64,000 bases of DNA from Curvibacter soli (lineage in GTDB: Bacteria > Pseudomonadota > Gammaproteobacteria > Burkholderiales > Burkholderiaceae_C). Location of the stretch: positions 1 through 64,000 of the forward strand of contig NZ_JARGEN010000034.1 of NCBI RefSeq assembly GCF_029211125.1, in the 5' to 3' direction. Positions within the stretch are counted from its first letter, which is position 1, and every line of letters starts with the position of its first letter. Positions 6,957-19,850 of this stretch are shown here, piece by piece. Made by a program: the position numbers and the translations under genes. The notes beneath the pieces are model-generated. The model did no database searches and was not told where the DNA came from. It saw only the letters and a program-made list of their open reading frames with translations.

Positions 6957-9005
6957 TTATGCGAACTCCAGGATCACCTGATCGACGGCCAGCGACTCGC
7001 CCTTGCCGGCCACCACCTTGCCCACCACGCCGTCCTGCGCGGCGAACAGGATGTTCTCCATCTTCATCGCCTCGATCACCGCCAGCTTCTCGCCGGCCTG
7101 CACGGCCTGGCCCGGCTGCACCGCCACATCCACCAGCAGTCCCGGCATGGGCGAGAGCAGGAACCGGCTCAGGTCCGGCGGCGCCTTGTAGGGCATGAGC
7201 TTGTACAGCTCGGCCCCGCGCGGCGAGAGCACCAGCGCATCGAGCTGCGTGCCGTTGTGCGCGATGCGCAGCGCCAGCGGGTTGCGCGGCGTGCCGCGCG
7301 CCACCTGCGCGGTGAACGGCTGGCCGTTGCACAGGCCCTGCACGCGGATCTCGCCCAGCACCATTTCGCTACTGATTTTGTAGCTGCTACCGCCCACGGA
7401 TACTGCGCTGGAGCCCGATTTCTCATCAAAATCCGTAACCGATACGGGCGTCTGCACATTCTGGCCCTCGGCCCCCAGCGTGACCACCACGAACTGCTCG
7501 CCGATCTTCACGCCATGGCCCGCCAGTTGCCCGCTGATGCCCGAGGCGCGCGCACGCGTGCGGCGGTACACGTAGGCGGCGAGCGCGACGAGGAAGTTCG
7601 GGTCGCCGTGCGGCACGTCCTCGGCATGGAAGCCCTTGCCATAGTTTTCCGCGATGAAGCCGGTGTTGAAATCGCCCGCCACGAACTTCGGGTGCGCCAG
7701 CAGCGCGGCCTGGAACGGGATGTTGCTGCTGATGCCGCGGATGACGAAGCCGTTGAGCGCCTCGCGCATCTTGGCGATCGCGTCGTTGCGGTCGCGGCCA
7801 TGCACGATGAGCTTGGCGATCATCGAGTCGTAGTACATCGGGATCTCGCCGCCCTCGTACACGCCGGTGTCCACGCGCACGCCCAGCAGGTGCTGCGTGT
7901 CGGCCGCGTGCATGGTCTGCCCGGGCGGCAGGAAGCGCACCAGCCGGCCCGTGCTGGGCAGGAAGTTGCGGAACGGGTCCTCGGCGTTGATGCGGCACTC
8001 GATGGCCCAGCCGTCGCGCTTCACGTCGGCCTGCGCGATCGGCAGCTTCTCGCCCGCGGCCACGCGGATCATCAGCTCCACCAGGTCCAGGCCGGTGATG
8101 CATTCGGTGACCGGGTGCTCCACCTGCAGGCGGGTGTTCATCTCCAGGAAGTAGAAGCTCTGGTCCTTGCCGACCACGAACTCCACCGTGCCCGCGCTCT
8201 GGTACTTCACCGCCTTGGCCAGCGCCACGGCCTGTTCGCCCATGGCCTTGCGCGTGGCATCAGAGATGAAGGGCGATGGCGCCTCTTCGATCACCTTCTG
8301 GTGGCGGCGCTGGATGGAGCATTCGCGCTCGTTGAGGTAGATGACGTTGCCGTGGCTGTCGCCCAGCACCTGGATCTCGATGTGGCGCGGCTCCTCGACG
8401 AACTTCTCGATGAACACGCGGTCATCGCCGAAGCTGTTGCGCGCCTCATTGCGGCAACTGGTGAAGCCCTCGAACGCCTCCTTGTCGTTGAAGGCTACGC
8501 GCAGGCCCTTGCCGCCGCCGCCGGCACTGGCCTTGATCATCACGGGGTAGCCGATGTCCTTGGCGATCTGCACCGCGCGCTCGGCGGATTCGATGGCGTC
8601 GTTCCAGCCCGGGATGGTGTTGACCTGGGCCTCGTTGGCCAGCTTCTTCGATGCGATCTTGTCGCCCATGGCGGCGATGGAGTAATGCTTGGGGCCGATG
8701 AAGGCAATGCCCTCTTCCTCGACCCGGCGCGCGAAACCTTCGTTTTCCGACAGGAAGCCGTAGCCGGGGTGGATGGCCTGCGCGCCGGTCTGCCTGGCCG
8801 CGGCGATGATCCTGTCGGCCAGCAGGTAGCTCTCGCGGCTGGGCGCCGCACCAATGTGCACGGCCTCGTCGGCCAGCTTGACGTGGCGGGCGTCCTTGTC
8901 GGCGTCGGAATAGACGGCGACGGTGGCGATGCCCATCTTGCGGGCGGTGGCGATGACGCGGCAGGCGATTTCGCCGCGGTTGGCGATCAATATCTTGGTA
9001 AACAC
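6957..9005 (-). CDS. pccA: Propionyl-CoA carboxylase alpha subunit (biotin carboxylase and carrier)
   Basis: A 682-residue acyl-CoA carboxylase alpha chain. The N-terminal biotin carboxylase domain (about 1-450) begins [18 protein letters not shown] and has the ATP-grasp glycine-rich loop [13 protein letters not shown]. The C-terminal biotinyl domain carries the biotinylated Lys648 in EAMKMEN. It carboxylates biotin with bicarbonate and ATP for PccB. Residues about 524-545 ([20 protein letters not shown]), between the two domains, come from a family D repeat in frame. The context (pccB, meaB, mutase) favours propionyl-CoA over acetyl-CoA or methylcrotonyl-CoA. Confidence 0.95.
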   Translation of the reverse strand: MFTKILIANRGEIACRVIATARKMGIATVAVYSDADKDARHVKLADEAVHIGAAPSRESYLLADRIIAAARQTGAQAIHPGYGFLSENEGFARRVEEEGIAFIGPKHYSIAAMGDKIASKKLANEAQVNTIPGWNDAIESAERAVQIAKDIGYPVMIKASAGGGGKGLRVAFNDKEAFEGFTSCRNEARNSFGDDRVFIEKFVEEPRHIEIQVLGDSHGNVIYLNERECSIQRRHQKVIEEAPSPFISDATRKAMGEQAVALAKAVKYQSAGTVEFVVGKDQSFYFLEMNTRLQVEHPVTECITGLDLVELMIRVAAGEKLPIAQADVKRDGWAIECRINAEDPFRNFLPSTGRLVRFLPPGQTMHAADTQHLLGVRVDTGVYEGGEIPMYYDSMIAKLIVHGRDRNDAIAKMREALNGFVIRGISSNIPFQAALLAHPKFVAGDFNTGFIAENYGKGFHAEDVPHGDPNFLVALAAYVYRRTRARASGISGQLAGHGVKIGEQFVVVTLGAEGQNVQTPVSVTDFDEKSGSSAVSVGGSSYKISSEMVLGEIRVQGLCNGQPFTAQVARGTPRNPLALRIAHNGTQLDALVLSPRGAELYKLMPYKAPPDLSRFLLSPMPGLLVDVAVQPGQAVQAGEKLAVIEAMKMENILFAAQDGVVGKVVAGKGESLAVDQVILEFA
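7369..7432 (-). repeat. Family D short repeat, in frame inside pccA
   Basis: The minus strand reads GGCTCCAGCGCAG then GGCGGTAGCAGCTACAAAAT, recognisable as the dispersed repeat. It falls in the linker ahead of the biotinyl region. Confidence 0.55.
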
Positions 9006-9026
9006 GTTCTTGTTCTCCTGGGCCGG

Positions 9027-10559
<1,533 letters not shown>

Positions 10560-10575
10560 GGTTTCTCTTTCACTA

Positions 10576-10602
10576 CGGTATTGATAGCTTCCTGCGCTTA
10601 TT
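10576..10602 (-). repeat. Family D short repeat between meaB and pccB
   Basis: A short copy with TATTGATAGCTTCCTGCGCTTATT. The TAA stop codon of meaB lies inside it. Confidence 0.5.
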
Positions 10603-11623
10603 CCATGGCCTGTGCAAGCAGGTTTCGTGCTGCGGTCGATGCGGCGAGCGTGCCCGCGCGCACCTGTCTTGTCAGCACCGGCAGCAGCGCGCGCACGCGC
10701 GGGTGCTGGCGGAACGCCTGCTTCAGCCCGGCATCGATGCGCTCCCACATCCAGGCCAGCGCCTGCTGCTCACGCCGCGCGGCCAGGCGGCCGTTGGCGG
10801 CCTGCAATGCCTTGAATTCGGTGACTGCGGCCCAGAAGGCGTCGATGCCGCTGCCGGTCAGCGCGCTCATCTGCTGCACCCTGGGCTGCCAGTAGCGCAC
10901 CTCGGTGCCGGTCCGCGCATCCTGCGCCGCGTGCGCATGCTCCGGGTTGCCCTGGTGGCCAAACAGGCGCAGAGCCGAGGTAATCTGCGCCTGGGCGCGG
11001 GTGGCGGCGGCCACGTCGAGGTCGGCCTTGTTGATGACCACCAGGTCAGCGATCTCCATCACGCCTTTCTTGATGGCTTGCAGGTCGTCGCCCGCGTTGG
11101 GCAGTTGCAGCAGGCAGAACATGTCGGTCATGCCGGCCACCGCCGTCTCGCTCTGGCCCACGCCCACGGTTTCGACGATCACCACGTCGTAGCCCGCGGC
11201 CTCGCAGACCAGCATGGCCTCGCGCGTCTTCTCGGCCACGCCGCCGAGCGTGCCGCTGCTGGGGCTGGGGCGGATGTAGGCGCGCTCGTGCACCGAGAGC
11301 TTTTCCATGCGCGTCTTGTCCCCCAGGATGGAGCCGCCCGAGACGGTGGAGGACGGGTCGATGGTGAGCACCGCCACGCGATGGCCCTGGGCGATCAGAT
11401 ACAGGCCCAGCGCCTCGATGAAGGTGGACTTGCCCACGCCCGGCACGCCGCTGATGCCCAGGCGAAATGCCCGGCCCGTGTGCGGCAGCAGCGCGGTGAG
11501 CAGTTCGTCGGCCTGCACGCGGTGGTCGGCGCGGGTGGACTCCAGCAATGTGATGGCCTTGGCGATGGCGCGGCGCTGCACGGCGGCGGATGCGGGGCGC
11601 AAGATGGCGTCAACCAGCAGCAT
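10598..11623 (-). CDS. meaB: Methylmalonyl-CoA mutase-associated GTPase
   Basis: A 341-residue G3E P-loop GTPase that guards loading and protection of adenosylcobalamin on methylmalonyl-CoA mutase. The Walker A loop is GVPGVGKS (residues 59-66), followed by the switch and Walker B region [14 protein letters not shown] and the base-specificity motif NKAD. The start at 11623 is the normal MeaB/ArgK position. A long open extension upstream is encoded by a PIN-toxin remnant and repeat DNA and is not used. The ATG overlaps the toxin stop (TGATG), so the toxin-antitoxin remnant now sits between this gene and the mutase. Confidence 0.93.
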   Translation of the reverse strand: MLLVDAILRPASAAVQRRAIAKAITLLESTRADHRVQADELLTALLPHTGRAFRLGISGVPGVGKSTFIEALGLYLIAQGHRVAVLTIDPSSTVSGGSILGDKTRMEKLSVHERAYIRPSPSSGTLGGVAEKTREAMLVCEAAGYDVVIVETVGVGQSETAVAGMTDMFCLLQLPNAGDDLQAIKKGVMEIADLVVINKADLDVAAATRAQAQITSALRLFGHQGNPEHAHAAQDARTGTEVRYWQPRVQQMSALTGSGIDAFWAAVTEFKALQAANGRLAARREQQALAWMWERIDAGLKQAFRQHPRVRALLPVLTRQVRAGTLAASTAARNLLAQAME

Positions 11624-12053
11624 CACAGCATCTCGAAAGCGCGCCCATCGGGCAGGCGGCAGCGCGAGAAATCGCGCATGTCCACGGCCAGGATCTGCGC
11701 CACGCCAGACTCGCAGGCCAGCCAGTAGAGAGGAGCATCGGCCAAATCCATCCCGGTACGGGGCTGCTGCGTGTATTGCTTGATCCATCCGCACATATCG
11801 ATCAAATCCGAGGCGTCGAAGGGGAACACCTGGGCCGCCCTGCCCCCGATCCATCGAACACTGCCCTAGTGCAGTGTTCGATGCTTGGCGGCACCAATAA
11901 AAGCGATGCGTTTTGGCGCAGGGCAAGGCGCAAACCACAGCGATAGCCGTCGCTATCGCAAGGATTTGCAACGCCGCCATGCGGCAAAAGGCGCGGTTTT
12001 ATGGGCTGCTTGGCGTTGAACACTGCACTAGCATCCAGAAGGCAGATATTCAA
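11623..12053 (-). pseudogene. PIN-domain (VapC-like) toxin, disrupted by repeat
   Basis: The toxin of a type II module. Directly after the antitoxin, overlapping its stop, a TTG start opens NICLLDA, the usual PIN N-terminus with its first acidic residue. After eight codons the frame meets family A element A1 (11866-12031). Beyond the element the C-terminal part resumes as [19 protein letters not shown], then [13 protein letters not shown] and [20 protein letters not shown]. That part carries the later conserved Asp residues of PIN ribonucleases. About 45 residues of a typical 130-residue toxin are missing. An inverted scrap of the same repeat end at 11853-11864 suggests insertion plus rearrangement. 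It should be inactive. Confidence 0.7.
11866..12031 (+). mobile_element. Family A miniature element, copy A1
   Basis: A 166-bp element running from CTAGTGCAGTGTTCGATGC to GCGTTGAACACTGCACTAG, with imperfect terminal inverted repeats of about 30 bp. The interior holds a GATAGCCGTCGCTATC hairpin. No coding capacity. It lies inside the PIN toxin gene. Confidence 0.8.
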
Positions 12054-12328
12054 ACCGTCTTCCCTTTGACGGCTTCGCACTGTGCCAGATAGGCGGCGTA
12101 TTCGTTCTGCTGCCCCCCGCATGCTTCGCGCAGACTCTTGCGCAAGGCCGACTTGTACGGCGGCAGAGCTTCGTGCATGACCCCTTGGTACAGAACCGCC
12201 GGGTCTTTGCGCCCCAGCGCACGCTCCACCGCCCCGATGATGAACTGCGACTTGGCGATGCCCTGCCGCTTGGCGGCAAGCCCCAACCCTTTTTCCATCA
12301 AGGGGCCCATGCGGACGGATACAGCCAT
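12050..12328 (-). CDS. Ribbon-helix-helix-like antitoxin of a broken PIN module
   Basis: A 92-residue small protein starting MAVSVRMGPLMEKGLGLAAK. The N-terminal part, with the strand SVRMG and two short helices ending QFIIGAVERALG, looks like a ribbon-helix-helix DNA-binding antitoxin. The C-terminal half, rich in charged and Gln/Ala residues, would bind the toxin. The partner toxin overlaps its stop codon but is destroyed by a repeat element, leaving an orphan antitoxin. It sits in the propionyl-CoA operon between the mutase and meaB. A palindrome (12346-12362) just upstream is its probable operator. Family assignment is by pattern and context. Confidence 0.7.
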   Translation of the reverse strand: MAVSVRMGPLMEKGLGLAAKRQGIAKSQFIIGAVERALGRKDPAVLYQGVMHEALPPYKSALRKSLREACGGQQNEYAAYLAQCEAVKGKTV

Positions 12329-12345
12329 GGCATTCTCCCGTGAAA

Positions 12346-12362
12346 TACAGTAGCTTGCTGTA
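12346..12362. promoter_or_regulatory. Palindrome, probable antitoxin operator
   Basis: TACAG-TAGCTTG-CTGTA lies 18 bases before the antitoxin start and abuts the mutase stop codon. Position and symmetry fit autoregulation by the antitoxin. Binding is inferred. Confidence 0.55.
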
Positions 12363-14531
12363 TCACGCCGCTGTTGTTGTGGCCTTGCGAATCTGCTCCA
12401 GCACGTCCTTGGCGCTGGCGACGATCGGCGTGCCGGGGCCATAGATGCCCTTCACGCCGGCTTCGTACAGAAAGTCGTAGTCCTGGCGCGGGATCACGCC
12501 GCCGACGAAGACGATGATGTCGTCTGCGCCCTGCGTTTTCAGCGCCTCGATGATGGCCGGCACCAGCGTCTTGTGGCCGGCGGCGAGCGTGGAGACGCCC
12601 ACCGCATGCACGTCGTTCTCGATGGCCTGGCGCGCACATTCCTCGGGGGTCTGGAACAGCGGGCCCATGTCCACGTCGAAGCCCAGGTCGGCAAAGGCCG
12701 TGGCCACCACCTTGGCGCCGCGGTCATGGCCGTCCTGGCCCAGCTTGGCGATCATCACGCGGGGGCGGCGACCATGGGTTTCGGCAAATTCGTTGATTTC
12801 GGCCTTGAGTTTGTCCCAGCCTTCGGCCGAGTCGTAAGCGGCAGCGTACACACCGGTCACCTTTTGCGTGTCGGCGCGGTGGCGCCCAAATACCTTTTCA
12901 AGCGCATCCGACACCTCGCCCACCGTGGCGCGCAGGCGCACGGCCCGGATGGAGAGGTCCAGCAGGTTGCCCTGCCCGCTTTCCGCTGCGGAAGTGAGAG
13001 CATCCAGCGCTTGCTGCACCTGCGCGGAGTCGCGCTTCTGCCGGATGGACCGCAGGCGCGCGACCTGCCCGTCGCGCACCTTGACGTTGTCGATCGACAG
13101 GCTGTCGATCACATCCTCGGTCTTCAGCCTGTACTTGTTGACGCCGACGATCACGTCCTTGCCCGAGTCGATGCGCGCCTGCTTTTCAGCCGCGGCGGCC
13201 TCGATCTTGAGCTTGGCCCAGCCGCTGTCCACGGCCTGGGTCATGCCGCCCATGGCCTCGACCTCCTCGATGATCTTCCAGGCGGCGTCGGCCATGTCCT
13301 GGGTGAGCTTCTCCATCATGTAGCTGCCGGCCCAGGGGTCGATCACGCTGGTGATATGGGTCTCTTCCTGGATGATGAGCTGCGTGTTGCGCGCGATGCG
13401 GGCGCTGAATTCGGTGGGCAGCGCGATGGCTTCATCGAGCGCGTTGGTGTGCAGGCTCTGGGTGCCGCCGAACACCGCGGCCATCGCCTCGATGGTGGTG
13501 CGCACCACGTTGTTGTATGGGTCCTGCTCGGTCAGGCTCCAGCCGCTGGTCTGGCAGTGGGTGCGCAGCATCAGGCTCTTGGGGTTCTTGGCGTTGAAGC
13601 CCTGCATGATGCGGCACCACAGCAGGCGCGCGGCGCGCATCTTGGCCACTTCGAGGTAGAAGTTCATGCCGATGGCCCAGAAGAACGACAGGCGGCCCGC
13701 GAAGTCGTCCACGTCCATGCCCTTGGCGATGGCGGTCTTCACGTATTCCTTGCCGTCGGCCAGGGTGAAGGCCAGTTCCAGCGCCTGGTTGGCGCCTGCT
13801 TCCTGCATGTGGTAGCCGCTGATGCTGATCGAGTTGAACTTCGGCATGTTCTTCGCCGTGTACTCGATGATGTCGCCGATGATCCGCATGCTCGGCGCCG
13901 GCGGGTAGATGTAGGTGTTGCGGACCATGAACTCCTTGAGGATGTCGTTCTGGATGGTTCCGCTCAGTTTGTCTTGCGAGACGCCCTGCTCTTGCGCCGC
14001 CACCACGTAGCCCGCCAGCACGGGCAGTACGGCGCCGTTCATGGTCATGGAAACGCTCACCTTGTCGAGCGGGATGCCGTCGAACAGTATCTTCATGTCC
14101 TCGACCGAATCGATCGCCACGCCGGCCTTGCCCACGTCGCCCGTCACGCGGGGGTGGTCGCTGTCGTAGCCCCGGTGCGTGGCCAGGTCGAACGCCACGG
14201 ACACGCCCTGCCCACCGGCGGCCAGGGCCTTGCGGTAGAAGGCGTTGCTCTCCTCCGCCGTGGAGAAGCCCGCGTACTGCCGGATGGTCCAGGGCCGCAC
14301 AGCGTACATCGTGGCCTGCGGGCCGCGCAGGTAGGGCGCGAAGCCCGGCATCGTATCGGTGTACTTCAGGCCCTGCAGATCCGCCGCGGTGTAGAGCGGC
14401 TTGACGGTGATGCCGTCGGGCGTGATCCAGTTGAGCGCCCCCACATCGCCGCCCGGAGCGGATTTGGCTGCGGCCTTGGCCCATGCATCGAGGCCCACGG
14501 GCGGGTAAATCGGTTCAGGAGAACTGCTCAT
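12363..14531 (-). CDS. scpA: Methylmalonyl-CoA mutase, adenosylcobalamin-dependent
   Basis: A 722-residue mutase that interconverts methylmalonyl-CoA and succinyl-CoA. The N-terminal TIM-barrel substrate domain (about 40-560) has the family runs [20 protein letters not shown] and [20 protein letters not shown]. The C-terminal cobalamin-binding domain begins near residue 590, with the B12-ligating His602 in DGHDRG and the [12 protein letters not shown] segment. The length fits the single-chain catalytic type. ATG 14531 is preferred over an in-frame TTG five codons earlier. It is the first gene of the operon, transcribed away from a GntR-type regulator. Confidence 0.95.
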   Translation of the reverse strand: MSSSPEPIYPPVGLDAWAKAAAKSAPGGDVGALNWITPDGITVKPLYTAADLQGLKYTDTMPGFAPYLRGPQATMYAVRPWTIRQYAGFSTAEESNAFYRKALAAGGQGVSVAFDLATHRGYDSDHPRVTGDVGKAGVAIDSVEDMKILFDGIPLDKVSVSMTMNGAVLPVLAGYVVAAQEQGVSQDKLSGTIQNDILKEFMVRNTYIYPPAPSMRIIGDIIEYTAKNMPKFNSISISGYHMQEAGANQALELAFTLADGKEYVKTAIAKGMDVDDFAGRLSFFWAIGMNFYLEVAKMRAARLLWCRIMQGFNAKNPKSLMLRTHCQTSGWSLTEQDPYNNVVRTTIEAMAAVFGGTQSLHTNALDEAIALPTEFSARIARNTQLIIQEETHITSVIDPWAGSYMMEKLTQDMADAAWKIIEEVEAMGGMTQAVDSGWAKLKIEAAAAEKQARIDSGKDVIVGVNKYRLKTEDVIDSLSIDNVKVRDGQVARLRSIRQKRDSAQVQQALDALTSAAESGQGNLLDLSIRAVRLRATVGEVSDALEKVFGRHRADTQKVTGVYAAAYDSAEGWDKLKAEINEFAETHGRRPRVMIAKLGQDGHDRGAKVVATAFADLGFDVDMGPLFQTPEECARQAIENDVHAVGVSTLAAGHKTLVPAIIEALKTQGADDIIVFVGGVIPRQDYDFLYEAGVKGIYGPGTPIVASAKDVLEQIRKATTTAA

Positions 14532-14673
14532 GGTGAATGAAGACAAAACGGGGAGGAGGCTATGCGGTCTTGGCGGATGGCGGAAGCCATGTTCGCAACA
14601 ATTTCAAGGACGCGGAAGTTTAACCGATCCGTAATTATTAATTTATAGTTTTCTTGCGGTACATTCTTGGCCC
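14532..14673. promoter_or_regulatory. Divergent promoter region of the propionyl-CoA operon and its GntR gene
   Basis: This is one of the few AT-rich stretches in the window. AATTATTAATTT (14633-14644) is nearly palindromic and lies between the two start codons. TATAGT just after it could be a -10 element for the regulator. The GntR protein is the obvious candidate to bind here; that is inference. Confidence 0.45.
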
Positions 14674-15309
14674 ATGTCCGCCCTCACGCTCACGCCCCGC
14701 GCCCTCTACGAAGAGGTGGCGGAGCAGTTGCGCCAGCGCATCTACCACCGCCAGCTCGAACCCGGAAGCTGGATCGACGAGCTCAAGATCGCCGAGGAGT
14801 TCGGCATCAGCCGCACGCCGTTGCGCGAGGCGCTGAAAGTGCTGGCCGCCGAAGGGCTGGTCACGATGAAGGTGCGGCGCGGCGCCTACGTCACCGAGGT
14901 GTCGGCCAAGGATCTGGCCGACGTGTACCACCTGCTGAGCCTGCTGGAGAGCGATGCCGCCGGCGTCGTCGCCTGCCGCGCCACGCCCGCGCAGTTGCAG
15001 CAATTGCAGGCGCTGCACGCCGAACTGGAGGCCGCCACCGACGACCGCGACCGCTTCTTTGAGATCAACGAGCGCTTCCACCTGCGTGTGCTGGAGATCG
15101 CCGACAACCGCTGGCGCCTGCAACTCGTGGCCGACCTGCGCAAGGTGATGAAGCTCAACCGCCACAACTCGCTGCTCAAGACCGGCCGCATCGCCGAGTC
15201 GCTGGCCGAGCATCGCGCCATCATGGCCGCGCTGGCGACCCACGACGGCGCAGCCGCCATCGCGTGCATGCAGGCGCATTTCGACAGCGGGCTGGAGGCG
15301 GCCGCCTGA
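14674..15309 (+). CDS. GntR family (FadR/FCD type) transcriptional regulator
   Basis: A 211-residue regulator. Residues about 8-75 form a winged helix-turn-helix with the GntR signature LKIAEEFGISRTPLREALKVL. Residues about 80-205 are the all-helical FCD ligand domain, with ligand or metal His candidates in NERFHLRVLE and EHRAIMAAL. Members of this subgroup respond to carboxylates or acyl-CoA compounds. Its divergent position next to the mutase gene makes it the likely regulator of propionyl-CoA catabolism, though that link rests on position only. Confidence 0.88.
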   Translation: MSALTLTPRALYEEVAEQLRQRIYHRQLEPGSWIDELKIAEEFGISRTPLREALKVLAAEGLVTMKVRRGAYVTEVSAKDLADVYHLLSLLESDAAGVVACRATPAQLQQLQALHAELEAATDDRDRFFEINERFHLRVLEIADNRWRLQLVADLRKVMKLNRHNSLLKTGRIAESLAEHRAIMAALATHDGAAAIACMQAHFDSGLEAAA

Positions 15310-15386
15310 CTCAGTCAGGAAGATATTGCGGCAGCTTTCTGCCTTTGATGCCATAGACTGCCGCATGGCAAGACTCCACTTGGCGC

Positions 15387-16241
15387 CTATTTGTGCAGGC
15401 CTTCTTCCTCGGGCTCGTCGGTGGACATGCTGATCATGCTCGTGCGCAAGCCCTTGGCGCGGCGCCATGCGTACACGCAGTAGCCGCTGGCGCCATACGC
15501 CATGAACAGCAGAAACAGCACCACCGGCGGATGGATGTTGATCACCGCGATGCCCAGAACGATGAGCACGATGGCAGTGAACGGCACGCTCTTTTTCATC
15601 TGCATGTCCTTGAAGCTGTAGAACGGCACATTGGTCACCATGGTGAGTCCTGCATACAGCGTGAGGCAGAACATCAGCCAGTCCACGTCGAGCCACAGGC
15701 CCGCGCCCAGGTACAACTGCTCGGAGCCCTTGATGCCCGCCTCGGTCATGAGCCAGAGCAGGCCCATCACGAGCGCCGCAGCGGCGGGCGATGGCAGGCC
15801 CTGGAAATAGCGCTTGTCGACCACGGCGGTGTTGACGTTGAAGCGCGCCAGCCGCAGCGCCGCGCAGGCACAGTACACGAAGGCCGCTATCCAACCCCAG
15901 CGCCCCAGCCCGCGCAGCGCCCATTCGTAGGCGATGAGCGCGGGCGCAGCGCCGAACGACACCATGTCGGCCAGCGAATCCATCTGCTCGCCGAAGGCGC
16001 TCTGCGTGTTGGTCATCCGCGCCACGCGGCCATCGAGGCTGTCGAGCACCATGGCGCAGAACACACCGAACGCCGCCTGCTCGAAGCGGTCGTTCATGGC
16101 CATCACGATGGCATAGAAGCCGCCGAACAGCGCCGCCAGCGTGAACAGGTTGGGCAGCACGTAGATGCCCTTGCGGGGCTTGCGGCCCGATGGAAGCTCG
16201 GTGTCTGGCGCAAGTTCGTGCGAATCCATGTCATCGGACAT
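15387..16241 (-). CDS. pssA: CDP-diacylglycerol-serine O-phosphatidyltransferase
   Basis: A 284-residue inner-membrane enzyme that makes phosphatidylserine from CDP-diacylglycerol and serine. The CDP-alcohol phosphotransferase signature is complete: DSLDGRVARMTNTQS followed by GEQMDSLADMVSFG, supplying the metal-binding Asp residues. About seven hydrophobic segments follow. The cytoplasmic N-terminus (about residues 1-25) and the C-terminal tail (STDEPEEEGLHK) are charged. The start at 16241 gives the normal N-terminus. It follows the ilvIHC operon but is separated from ilvC by a strong hairpin. Confidence 0.93.
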   Translation of the reverse strand: MSDDMDSHELAPDTELPSGRKPRKGIYVLPNLFTLAALFGGFYAIVMAMNDRFEQAAFGVFCAMVLDSLDGRVARMTNTQSAFGEQMDSLADMVSFGAAPALIAYEWALRGLGRWGWIAAFVYCACAALRLARFNVNTAVVDKRYFQGLPSPAAAALVMGLLWLMTEAGIKGSEQLYLGAGLWLDVDWLMFCLTLYAGLTMVTNVPFYSFKDMQMKKSVPFTAIVLIVLGIAVINIHPPVVLFLLFMAYGASGYCVYAWRRAKGLRTSMISMSTDEPEEEGLHK

Positions 16242-16312
16242 ACGCCGAGCCTTCCCGGTAAGTGTGTTGCATCGGTCGAGTTTAAGACAGCGATGCCTCC
16301 TGCGATCGGAAA

Positions 16313-16336
16313 GGGCCCGTGGCAAGCCACGGGCCC
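16313..16336 (-). terminator. Hairpin downstream of ilvC
   Basis: A perfect 11-bp stem GGGCCCGTGGC / GCCACGGGCCC, followed on the minus strand by TTTCC. It is strong but the T-run is short. It probably ends the ilvI-ilvH-ilvC message ahead of pssA. Confidence 0.6.
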
Positions 16337-16363
16337 TCGTGCCGCCAGGCAGCGCCAACCACG

Positions 16364-17924
<1,561 letters not shown>

Positions 17925-18009
17925 GGTTTGCGATTCCTCTTCTCGCCGCCCTCCCCCGCGCACGGTAATGCGCGGGCTTGGCGGGCAATAGATTCTTCTT
18001 CAGGGATGG

Positions 18010-18068
18010 ATTGCTATCGTATTGATAGCTATAGGCGCTTGTTTCATGAGCGCCAGATGGCTATTTTC
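18010..18068 (+). repeat. Family D short repeat between ilvI and ilvH
   Basis: Contains TATTGATAGCTATAGGCGCTT, the hallmark of the dispersed repeat. It fills much of the gap between ilvI and ilvH and could form a hairpin in the operon message. Confidence 0.6.
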
Positions 18069-19850
18069 TTAAAGATCTTCTGCGCCCAGCAGCATCTCCG
18101 TGATGCCCTTGCCGGCCTGCACCATCGGGAACACGTTCTCGGTGGGATCGGTGCGGAAATCCATGAACACGGTACGGTCCTTGAGCCGGCGCGCCTCGCG
18201 CAGCGCGGGCTCCACGTCCTGCGGGCGCTCGATCAGCATGCCGACGTGGCCATAAGCCTCGGCCAGCTTCACGAAGTTGGGCAGCGCATCCATGTAGCTG
18301 TGGCTGTAGCGGCCCGAATATTCGATCTCCTGCCACTGGCGCACCATGCCCAGGTAGCGGTTGTTGAGCGCGCAGATCTTGATGGGCGTGTTGTACTGCA
18401 GGCAGGTGGAGAGCTCCTGGATGCACATCTGCACCGAGCCTTCGCCGGTGATGCAGAACACTTCGCTCTGCGGCCTGGCCAGCTTGACGCCCATGGCATA
18501 GGGAATGCCCACGCCCATGGTGCCCAGGCCACCGGAGTTGATCCAGCGGCGCGGCTCGTCGAAGCGGTAGTACTGCGCGGCCCACATCTGGTGCTGGCCC
18601 ACGTCGGAGGTGATGTACGTGTCCGCGTCCTTGGTCATGTTCCACAGCGTCTCGACGACGTACTGGGGCTTGATGACGTCCTTGTTGCCGCGGTCGTACC
18701 TCAGACAGTCGGTGCCGCGCCAGCCCTCGATGGTGTCCCACCATCGGGCCAGGGCCTGCGCGTCGGGTCTGGTGCTGCTTTCGCGCAGCATGGAGATCAG
18801 CTCGCCCAGCACGTCCTTCACATCGCCGACGATGGGGATGTCGACGCGCACGCGCTTGGAGATGGAGGACGGGTCGATGTCGACGTGGATGATCTTGCGC
18901 TCGTTCTGCGCGAAGTGCTTCACGTTGCCGATCACGCGGTCGTCGAAGCGCGCGCCCACGGCCAGCAGCACGTCGCAGCTCTGCATGGCGTTGTTGGCCT
19001 CGACCGTGCCATGCATGCCCAGCATGCCGAGGAACTTGCGGTCGGAAGCCGGGTAGGCGCCCAGGCCCATGAGCGTGTTCGTGACCGGGTAGCCCAGCAT
19101 GTCGGCCAGCGTGCGCAATTCGTTCGAGGCATTGCCCAGCAGCACCCCGCCGCCGGTGTAGATGTAGGGGCGCTTGGCCGACAGCAGCAGTTGCAGCGCC
19201 TTGCGGATCTGGCCGCCGTGCCCCTTCTTCACGGGGTTGTAGGAGCGCATCTCCACCTTGTCGGGATAGCCCGCGTAGGCCGCCTTCTTGAAGGAAACGT
19301 CCTTCGGAATATCGACCACCACCGGGCCCGGGCGGCCGCTGCGCGCGACGTGGAAGGCCTTCTTCATCGTCAGCGCCAGATCGCGCGGGTCCTTCACCAG
19401 GAAGTTGTGCTTGACGATGGGCCGCGTGATGCCCACCGTGTCGCATTCCTGGAAGGCGTCGAGCCCGATGGCCGCCGTCGGCACCTGGCCCGAGATGATG
19501 ACCATCGGAATGCTGTCCATGTAGGCGGTGGCGATGCCCGTCACCGCGTTCGTCAGACCGGGGCCGGAAGTGACCAGCGCCACGCCCACGTCGCCAGTGG
19601 CGCGCGCATAGCCGTCGGCGGCATGCACGGCGGCCTGCTCGTGGCGCACCAGCACATGCTCGATGGAGTCCTGCTTGTAGAGCGCGTCGTAGATGTAGAG
19701 CACCGCGCCGCCCGGGTAGCCCCAGAGGTAGCGTACGCCTTCGGCCTGCAGTGCCTTGATGAGGATCTCGGCGCCCATGAGATCCTGGGAGCCGCCTTGC
19801 GCTGCGGACGCAGCCGCTGCCGAAGCCAGTTCGGCCTTGGAGATTTCCAT
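18069..19850 (-). CDS. ilvI: Acetolactate synthase catalytic (large) subunit
   Basis: A 593-residue thiamine-diphosphate enzyme that condenses pyruvate (or pyruvate and 2-oxobutyrate), the first step of valine, leucine and isoleucine synthesis. The catalytic Glu lies in VRHEQAAVHAADGYAR. The ThDP/Mg-binding motif is the C-terminal GEGSVQMCIQELST...NNRYLGMVRQWQE block. ATG 19850 is chosen because AAAGG lies 11 bases upstream; a TTG three codons earlier is less likely. No obvious attenuator peptide rich in Leu/Val/Ile is seen upstream. It could also be named ilvB. Confidence 0.96.
   Translation of the reverse strand: MEISKAELASAAAASAAQGGSQDLMGAEILIKALQAEGVRYLWGYPGGAVLYIYDALYKQDSIEHVLVRHEQAAVHAADGYARATGDVGVALVTSGPGLTNAVTGIATAYMDSIPMVIISGQVPTAAIGLDAFQECDTVGITRPIVKHNFLVKDPRDLALTMKKAFHVARSGRPGPVVVDIPKDVSFKKAAYAGYPDKVEMRSYNPVKKGHGGQIRKALQLLLSAKRPYIYTGGGVLLGNASNELRTLADMLGYPVTNTLMGLGAYPASDRKFLGMLGMHGTVEANNAMQSCDVLLAVGARFDDRVIGNVKHFAQNERKIIHVDIDPSSISKRVRVDIPIVGDVKDVLGELISMLRESSTRPDAQALARWWDTIEGWRGTDCLRYDRGNKDVIKPQYVVETLWNMTKDADTYITSDVGQHQMWAAQYYRFDEPRRWINSGGLGTMGVGIPYAMGVKLARPQSEVFCITGEGSVQMCIQELSTCLQYNTPIKICALNNRYLGMVRQWQEIEYSGRYSHSYMDALPNFVKLAEAYGHVGMLIERPQDVEPALREARRLKDRTVFMDFRTDPTENVFPMVQAGKGITEMLLGAEDL

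Noticed and set aside
14532-14673. Cobalamin riboswitch ahead of the B12-dependent mutase
   Set aside because: The gap is only 142 bp and lacks a recognisable B12 box; an AT-rich divergent promoter explains it better.
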